The translations under genes and the position numbers were made by a program. From DSWT01 sp035415725 (GTDB taxonomy: Bacteria; Chloroflexota; Anaerolineae; B4-G1; SLSP01), in contig DAOOGN010000089.1 in the NCBI GenBank assembly GCA_035415725.1, positions 1 to 18,518 on the forward strand: a stretch of DNA of 18,518 nucleotides. Direction: 5' to 3'. Every line of letters starts with the position of its first letter. Within the stretch, counting starts at the first letter, position 1. The notes beneath the pieces are model-generated. The model ran no database searches, was not told the DNA's origin, and was given only the letters and a program-made list of their open reading frames with translations. Below, in pieces: positions 13,558 through 18,518 of the stretch.

Positions 13558-14565
13558 GTGCTCCACGCCGTTGCCTGGGTTGTCTGGCTGACCGCCGCGC
13601 TGGTCGTCGTTTCGACGACACGCAATCCGCTCTACCTCACGCTGGCCGTCGCCGCCTTCATGACGACGGCGCGCGCTATCCACCGTCCCGACGAAGCGTT
13701 GGCTGCTCCCCTGTCGCCGGGACGCCTGGCGCTCTTTGTCATCCCTCTGGCGGCATTCATCAACGCCCTGCTCGCGCGCACCGGTGACTCTGTGCTGATC
13801 GCCATCCCGCCAACGTGGCCCATCATTGGCGGGCCGATCACGGCTGAGGCGCTGATCTACGGCGCCCTCAATGGGCTGATGTTGACGGCGCTGTTCACGG
13901 CATTCACCGTGCTCAACCTCGCCGTGCCCGTGCGCGACCTGATCCGCTTCATTCCCCGCGCCTTCTATCCGCTCGCCGTCGTCGTCTCCATCGCCGTGAC
14001 CTTCGCGCCGACCACCCTGCGGCAGATGCAGCAAATCCGCGAAGCCCAGGCCATCCGCGGGCAGAGGATGCGCCGTCTGCGCGACTGGCTGCCGCTGTTT
14101 ATGCCCCTGCTCACCGGCGGATTGGAACGCGCTCTGCAACTGGCCGAAGCTATGGCGTCGCGCGGCTTCGCCGGCGAGGGAGGAACGCCCCTTACGCGCC
14201 GCACGCAGGCAGCCTCCATCGCGGGTCTGCTCGGCCTTTTGAGCGGCGGATTGCTCACCGCATGGCGGCAAACCCGCTGGGGAATGGGGCTCAGCGTTGG
14301 CGGCAGTATGGCGATTGTCGGGGCGCTGGGATTGACGGGGCGTAGCATCCCGCACACGACTTATCGGCGCACCCCATGGGGCTATCGAGAATGGCTTGTC
14401 ACCGGCGGGGCGTTGGTCGCCATGACCGGGTTTCTGTTTTTGGGACAGGCAACGCGCGCCTACAACCCTTATCCCACCCTCACCTGGCCCCCTTTTGACG
14501 CCCTGGCAGGAACGGCGCTGCTCGGCTTCCTCCTCCCGGCGCTGGTGGTGCATGAAAGAGAATAA
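13558..14565 (+). CDS. ECF transporter T component (EcfT-type transmembrane protein)
   Basis: 335 aa. The T component is the scaffold that couples the S protein to the two ATPase domains. It has hydrophobic spans in the first half and again near 210-300. The cytoplasmic coupling helices are recognisable by REAQAIRGQRMRRLRDW and LAEAMASRGFAG, which carry the Arg-containing three-residue signatures that contact the ATPases (RG-type, here IRG and SRG). The start is GTG 13558, with GAGGAA 13550-13555 just upstream; a stop at 13549 in the same frame rules out an earlier start. It is 6 nt after the S-component stop. The long opposite-strand frame over this gene is a composition shadow. Confidence 0.92.
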   Translation: MLHAVAWVVWLTAALVVVSTTRNPLYLTLAVAAFMTTARAIHRPDEALAAPLSPGRLALFVIPLAAFINALLARTGDSVLIAIPPTWPIIGGPITAEALIYGALNGLMLTALFTAFTVLNLAVPVRDLIRFIPRAFYPLAVVVSIAVTFAPTTLRQMQQIREAQAIRGQRMRRLRDWLPLFMPLLTGGLERALQLAEAMASRGFAGEGGTPLTRRTQAASIAGLLGLLSGGLLTAWRQTRWGMGLSVGGSMAIVGALGLTGRSIPHTTYRRTPWGYREWLVTGGALVAMTGFLFLGQATRAYNPYPTLTWPPFDALAGTALLGFLLPALVVHERE

Positions 14566-14629
14566 GTTGCTGCGCCAGGTTGACGAGTCCATTGTGGCAG
14601 AAATTTCACCCCCGTTAGCCATGCGCAGA

Positions 14630-14657
14630 GCGGATCGCCAGATCCGCGGTTCTGGCG
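14630..14657 (+). promoter_or_regulatory. Two mutually exclusive hairpins between ecfT and the ATPase gene
   Basis: GCGGATC (14630-14636) can pair with GATCCGC (14641-14647) around a 4-nt loop. CGCCAGA (14636-14642) can instead pair with TCTGGCG (14651-14657). The two overlap, so only one can form at a time. This is in the 170-nt gap, the only large gap in the operon. No U-tract follows. It may be an attenuator, an RNA-processing site or just a palindromic repeat. Confidence 0.35.
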
Positions 14658-14735
14658 CGCTACGCCTGGATCTGCCGATCCCTGGCCAGCCTTCACCGGG
14701 GAACTATTGGGGCCGCGTAGGACGAGCCTGAATAG

Positions 14736-16409
14736 ATGCCCATGAGGGAGGGAGATGAGTGGCTTATTTCCACAGATGCAATGATTGACTTTGAACATGT
14801 GACCTACACTTACCCCGACGCCATGCGGCCGGCGTTGCGCGATGTAACCCTGTCTATCCCTGACGGCGCGTTGGCGTTGGTCATCGGCAATTCCGGCGCC
14901 GGTAAATCCACGCTGTTGCGCTGTCTCAACGGCCTGGTCCCGCACTTCAGCGGCGGGACGCTGAGCGGGCGTGTCACGGTGGACGGTCTTGAGCCGGTCG
15001 CCGCGGGGCCGCAGGTGATGAGCCGCACCGTCGGCTTCGTGTTCCAGGATCCCGAAGCCCAGTTCGTCATGGACCGCGTCGAGGACGAAGTCGCCTTCGC
15101 TCTGGAAAACGCCGCCATCCCGCCGGAGGACATGCGCGCCCGCGTCACTGCCACGCTTGAACTGTTGCATCTGACGTCACTGCGGCAGCGTAAACTGGAC
15201 ACTCTCTCCGGCGGCGAAAAACAGCGCGTGGCCCTCGCCTCCGCGTTGGCACTGCATCCCCGCATCCTGGCGCTCGACGAGCCGACGTCGCAGCTCGATC
15301 CCCAGTCGGCGGCGGAGTTGCTGGATGCCCTCGTTCGGTTGAACAAGACGCTGGAGCTGACGATCGTGCTGGCGGAACATCGCCTGGAGCGCGTCCTGCC
15401 CGGCGTGGATCAGGTGATCTATCTGCCCGACGATGACGCGGCGGTGATGGCCGGTCCCCCCCGCGAGGTTTTGCTGCATGTCCCTCTGCTGCCGCCCTTA
15501 CAGACCCTGGCGCGGGCGCTGGGCTGGTTGCCGCTGCCGCTCACCTTAGAGGAGGGAGTAGCTTTCAGCAGGCAGTTATCGACGAGCAGCTTTCAGCCTT
15601 CCGCCGTCAGCCATCAGCAGGAGACGGGGGAGGCGGTGGAAACTGTCGTTGAGACACGGGGATTAGAGGTGGCTTATGGGCCAACGACGGTGTTGCGTGG
15701 GGTAGATATGGCGCTGTATCGGGGAGAAATCGTCGCCCTGGTGGGGCGCAACGGCGTGGGGAAGACAACCCTGCTCAGGTCGCTGGTCGGCTTACTGCGT
15801 CCGCGTCAGGGGGATGTTTGGGTGGAAGGACGCAGCATTGCCGCAGCGGATGTCGCCGCCGTGTGTCGCCGGGTCGGCTATTTACCGCAGGACCCCAACG
15901 CACTGCTCTTCGCCGATACGGTGCTGGACGAGCTGTATATCACCCTGCACAATCACGGCATCCCCCTCGACCATGCGCCCATCGCGCCGGAGATGCTGCT
16001 CGAACAGTTGGGATTGGCGGACAAGGCGCAACGCTACCCCCGCGATTTGAGCGTGGGGGAGCGCCAACGGGTGGCGCTGGGGGCGATCATGGTCACGCGG
16101 CCGGGCGCACTGCTGCTGGACGAACCCACGCGCGGACTGGATTATCGCGCCAAGGCGCAGTTGCGCGAACTTTTGTGCGCCTGGCGTACAGAGGGGCTGG
16201 CGATCTTGCTCGTCACGCACGACGTGGAACTGGTCGCTGCCGTCGCCGACCGGGTGCTGGTGATGGATGAAGGACGCATCGTCGCCCAGGGGCATCCCCC
16301 GGCGGTGTTGCGTGCTTCGCCCACGTTCACCCCGCAGATCGCGCGCCTTTTTCCTACTACCGGCTGGATTACTGTGGAAGAGGCGCTGGCGGGGATAACG
16401 TCACCGTGA
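14736..16409 (+). CDS. ECF transporter fused double ATPase (two EcfA-type ABC domains)
   Basis: 557 aa with two ABC ATPase domains in one chain, powering the ECF importer. Domain 1: Walker A GNSGAGKS (51-58), Gln104 (VFQDPEAQF), signature LSGGE (157-161), Walker B LALDEP (Asp181/Glu182), His215. Domain 2: Walker A GRNGVGKT (337-344), Gln385 (YLPQDPNA), signature LSVGE (438-442), Walker B LLLDEP (Asp462/Glu463 by position), His495. The VFQDPEAQ element is typical of ECF ATPases. Residues about 275-296 form a linker encoded by a heptamer array. The start is uncertain: ATG 14736 lacks a close ribosome-binding site, while ATG 14781 (MIDFEHVTYTYPD) is where the domain naturally begins and overlaps a 9-codon leader frame. 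The 3' end overlaps the convergent gene by 41 nt. Confidence 0.94.
   Translation: MPMREGDEWLISTDAMIDFEHVTYTYPDAMRPALRDVTLSIPDGALALVIGNSGAGKSTLLRCLNGLVPHFSGGTLSGRVTVDGLEPVAAGPQVMSRTVGFVFQDPEAQFVMDRVEDEVAFALENAAIPPEDMRARVTATLELLHLTSLRQRKLDTLSGGEKQRVALASALALHPRILALDEPTSQLDPQSAAELLDALVRLNKTLELTIVLAEHRLERVLPGVDQVIYLPDDDAAVMAGPPREVLLHVPLLPPLQTLARALGWLPLPLTLEEGVAFSRQLSTSSFQPSAVSHQQETGEAVETVVETRGLEVAYGPTTVLRGVDMALYRGEIVALVGRNGVGKTTLLRSLVGLLRPRQGDVWVEGRSIAAADVAAVCRRVGYLPQDPNALLFADTVLDELYITLHNHGIPLDHAPIAPEMLLEQLGLADKAQRYPRDLSVGERQRVALGAIMVTRPGALLLDEPTRGLDYRAKAQLRELLCAWRTEGLAILLVTHDVELVAAVADRVLVMDEGRIVAQGHPPAVLRASPTFTPQIARLFPTTGWITVEEALAGITSP
14755..14784 (+). CDS. Possible 9-codon leader peptide coupled to the ATPase gene
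   Basis: ATG 14755 follows the purine-rich GAGGGAGGGAG (14744-14754 region), the best ribosome-binding site in this gap, and encodes MSGLFPQMQ. Its TGA (14782-14784) overlaps ATG 14781 as ATGA, a classic coupling arrangement. No composition evidence is possible at this length. It may be a translational coupler for the ATPase start at 14781. Confidence 0.3.
   Translation: MSGLFPQMQ
15559..15621. repeat. Heptamer array inserted in frame in the ATPase linker
   Basis: Nine 7-nt units in exact register: TAGCTTT, CAGCAGG, CAGTTAT, CGACGAG, CAGCTTT, CAGCCTT, CCGCCGT, CAGCCAT, CAGCAGG. Nine times seven is 63 nt, or 21 codons, so the reading frame is preserved. It codes a Ser/Gln-rich stretch between the two ABC domains. 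Confidence 0.75.
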
Positions 16410-16914
16410 CCATGGTTCTCTGTCCTGTCGCCGTGGGCAAATAAAACGCCGGGCTGATGGCCAGCATGGCTCCTCCGTGCGGCGCATACACTACCCACCG
16501 AAATGGCCCCGCCCCGAACAGGTCGGCAGGGAGCCACCACACCTTGCGCCCTTCATTTTTAGCGACTTCATCCAATGTCCCACGCCACCCTTCGACATCG
16601 TGCCAGTCGCCTTGTGCGTCTTGCCATTGGACGACGGTCCACAGTGTTGCCGGGAGAGGCACGGTTGTTTCTGACTGCACCCGCAGCCAGATCAAGGCGC
16701 CGGGGCGAGACGTTATCGTCGACGGCGGCCACGGCGTTATCGTCGGCAATGTCGTCGGCGTTGCCGACGCCAGGGTGAAGGTAGGCGGCGCGACGCGCGT
16801 CCACGTAGGGATAGGGGGGGTGGGCAACGCGTCGGTCGCCGCGCTGCCCACACCACTCAACAAGGCCAACACCAGACCCACTATGCCTAACCAAAGTATG
16901 TTATAACGTCGCAT
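16369..16914 (-). CDS. Exported protein with Pro/Thr-rich linker, unknown function
   Basis: 181 aa. Signal peptide MRRYNILWLGIVGLVLALL with probable cleavage after GSAA (about residue 26). Residues about 28-72 are rich in Pro and Thr (PTPPIPTW, TPTTLPTITPWPPSTIT). The remaining 110 residues look like one beta-rich domain with several tryptophans (IWLRVQSETTVPLP, WTVVQWQDAQGDW, FRWVVYAPHGG). I do not recognise the family; it resembles small beta-sandwich modules of Chloroflexota surface proteins only in style. It starts 9 nt after the upstream surface-protein gene, so the two are probably one operon. Its last 41 nt overlap the convergent ATPase gene tail to tail. Confidence 0.75.
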   Translation of the reverse strand: MRRYNILWLGIVGLVLALLSGVGSAATDALPTPPIPTWTRVAPPTFTLASATPTTLPTITPWPPSTITSRPGALIWLRVQSETTVPLPATLWTVVQWQDAQGDWHDVEGWRGTLDEVAKNEGRKVWWLPADLFGAGPFRWVVYAPHGGAMLAISPAFYLPTATGQRTMVTVTLSPPAPLPQ

Positions 16915-16923
16915 GAGAGTCTC

Positions 16924-18518
16924 TTATGGACGCCGGGGATGCGGCGGCAGGGTGTTCGGCAGTGCATGCAGGCCTACACCGCTACTCGTGAACGTCGCCG
17001 GAGCGGAACGGTTGTTGTCCTCGCTCGTCTCCAGGACACTGCCCCACGGATTGGGCGGCCCCCACGAATCGACGTAGGCCCATAGCGTGTGTGCACCGCC
17101 CGGATAGGCCGGTTGCGGCCACTGTGACCAGATGGGTGTGTAGTGAATATCGCCGGGCATCAACGTCAGGCTGTCGCCGGCGGGGAGTTCGTCCACGTAC
17201 CACACCGCTTGATAGACACAGCCCAGTTCGATGCAGGTCTGGTTCACGGCCGGCGGCGCGGTGGGATCCAGGAACACATCCACCCAGAAATCATGCGCCG
17301 CGCTAAGCCCACGATTGGCAATCTGCACCTGGAGCGCGCCAGGGTTTGCCGGATCGACCGTCACCGCCGTGATGACCAGATCCGGGCGCAGATCATACGC
17401 GCGCAGTACCACCGGCAGATAGACCTGCGTACCGCGCGCCACGCGGTACACCTTGAACCAGTAATCGTCTCCCACCTGCCCGGAGACGGTCTGCTGGCTG
17501 TAGTCATCGAAGAACGCGCCGTCGCTATGATCGATGCCGAGCAGGTCGCGCACCCCCATCGTTCTCCACTCACTTTCGACGGGTTCGACATGGAACGTCA
17601 CCCGGAATGGCTTCCACTGCCCCGGCGCGAAGTCGCCCAGCGTCCACGTGACCTGCTGCCCGACAAGCGCCGACCAGGGGGGCAATGCCCACGTCACCGT
17701 GACCCACTCCGGCAGTGTGAGGGTGACGGTGACGGCGCGGGCGATAGCGTCACCGGCGTTGTAGGCTGTGACGGACATCTCCACATCCGAAGGGCCGTAG
17801 TCGGGGATATAACATTCGCCGTCGATCACGTAGATCGGTACGTCCGCTGCCAGCGCGCGGGAGGGGGGGCTGCCGCCCTCGCAGGCATAGTCCACCCACA
17901 CCGCCGCGCCGTGTGCCTCCACGATGAGGGGCTGCGAGGTCGCCGTCCACTGTACACTGAACGGGTCGGTGTAGGCGATGCCGGCGCCGGCGTTGACGAC
18001 GTTGGGGCCGTGCTGTGCCCGGATGAGCGTCGCCGGCGCGATGACGTAGAGCGGCGTGTCCAGCGGCAGACGTTGTACTTCGGTGGGCAGGTCGAATGTC
18101 GCCAGGCCGTTCTCCACCGTATAGGCTAGCGGTGTGGCCTGCGTGGGGACGAGGCCGGCGTAGATCAGGCTGGCCGTGTCTTGCGTGAAGGCGCCGGCAT
18201 CGGCGTCCAGCGCCGTTTGTACTGCCGCTACCGCCGTCGTGTCGGTCGTCCACGCGGCGCCGGTCAGCGTGACGTTGGCCGGCAGGGTATCGGTGAGGAT
18301 CAGGTCGTGCGCCGGGCCGGAGGTGTAGCGCGGGGCCGAATCATCCGGACGTTGCAGGGCGATGCGGGCGGGCGGGACTGCGGCGTAAGGCTGTGCGGCG
18401 GGGAAATTGTCCGCCGTGGCGTTTACCGGGATTTCCAGCACGTTGCCCCACAAATCGGCGGGGACGTCGCCGGCCTGAATCTCGAAATACCACACGCTGC
18501 GCCAGGCGTCGGGGACGT
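16924..18518 (-). CDS. Secreted surface protein with DUF11-like and CARDB domains, 5' end beyond window
   Basis: At least 531 residues; the frame is open to the right edge (reading DAWRSVWYFEIQ across GTG 18495), so that GTG is not the true start. Numbering from 18495: a DUF11-like repeat near 55-85 (LILTDTLPANVTLTGA), a second near 235-305 (DVEMSVTAYNAGDAIARAV, then VTWTLGDFAPGQWKPF), then YLPVVLR (a frequent motif in Chloroflexota exported proteins), and a CARDB domain about 368-500 (LVITAVTVDPANPG, VLETSEDNN). Such domains mediate adhesion or assembly at the cell surface; no catalytic motif is visible. No C-terminal membrane anchor or sorting signal is seen: it ends PHPRRP. The small exported protein at 16369 follows it. 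Confidence 0.85.
   Translation of the reverse strand, partial: VPDAWRSVWYFEIQAGDVPADLWGNVLEIPVNATADNFPAAQPYAAVPPARIALQRPDDSAPRYTSGPAHDLILTDTLPANVTLTGAAWTTDTTAVAAVQTALDADAGAFTQDTASLIYAGLVPTQATPLAYTVENGLATFDLPTEVQRLPLDTPLYVIAPATLIRAQHGPNVVNAGAGIAYTDPFSVQWTATSQPLIVEAHGAAVWVDYACEGGSPPSRALAADVPIYVIDGECYIPDYGPSDVEMSVTAYNAGDAIARAVTVTLTLPEWVTVTWALPPWSALVGQQVTWTLGDFAPGQWKPFRVTFHVEPVESEWRTMGVRDLLGIDHSDGAFFDDYSQQTVSGQVGDDYWFKVYRVARGTQVYLPVVLRAYDLRPDLVITAVTVDPANPGALQVQIANRGLSAAHDFWVDVFLDPTAPPAVNQTCIELGCVYQAVWYVDELPAGDSLTLMPGDIHYTPIWSQWPQPAYPGGAHTLWAYVDSWGPPNPWGSVLETSEDNNRSAPATFTSSGVGLHALPNTLPPHPRRP

Noticed and set aside
13300..14622. 440-codon minus-strand frame
   Set aside because: Antisense to the ECF T component; rich in Arg, Gln and Gly with no fold-like pattern.
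17143..18129. 328-codon plus-strand frame
   Set aside because: Antisense to the DUF11/CARDB protein; Arg/His-rich with no recognisable domain.

Overview
The window looks like the chromosome of a GC-rich, probably monoderm bacterium of the Chloroflexota (Anaerolineae/Caldilineae-like). This is inferred from gene style rather than a marker gene: exported proteins with Pro/Thr-rich linkers and C-terminal membrane anchors, a YLPVVLR motif next to a CARDB domain, intergenic C/G-rich palindromes, and short degenerate heptamer arrays. No rRNA, tRNA, CRISPR array, insertion sequence or phage gene was seen.

Layout. (1) Positions 1-4209, minus strand: a tightly coupled phosphate-uptake operon, pstS-pstC-pstA-pstB, followed 14 nt later by a ROK-family sugar kinase that runs off the left edge. 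A second pstB diverges from pstS (4311-5084, plus) behind a good sigma-70-type promoter. (2) 5140-6539: a small two-helix membrane protein (minus) and asnA, an ammonia-dependent asparagine synthetase (plus). (3) 6706-9908, plus: a PrsW-like membrane protein with a LIM-like zinc motif, an unknown single-pass protein, and an HtrA-like serine protease lipoprotein that seems to start at an ATA codon. (4) 9909-10452: gene-free, with palindromes and a dispersed repeat. (5) 10453-16409, plus: promoter, cobalamin riboswitch, intrinsic terminator and five genes. (6) 16369-18518, minus: two exported proteins of a surface-protein operon entering from the right; the larger is 5'-truncated.

The most interesting system is block 5. 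A B12 riboswitch controls an alpha/alpha-barrel (prenyltransferase-repeat) protein, a protein resembling the DUF4430/transcobalamin beta domain, and a complete ECF transporter (S, T and a fused double ATPase). Animal transcobalamin and intrinsic factor consist of one alpha6/alpha6 barrel plus one beta domain. Here the two halves appear as separate proteins, each with a signal peptide and a C-terminal membrane anchor, beside the transporter that would import the vitamin. I read it as a split, membrane-tethered cobalamin-capture system feeding an ECF importer.

Other points worth noting: the two PstB ATPases carry different, complementary defects in nucleotide-site motifs; the PrsW-like protein lacks two of the expected catalytic residues; and degenerate 7-nt or 8-nt arrays recur through the window, supplying ribosome-binding sites for two genes and an in-frame 21-codon linker in the ECF ATPase.
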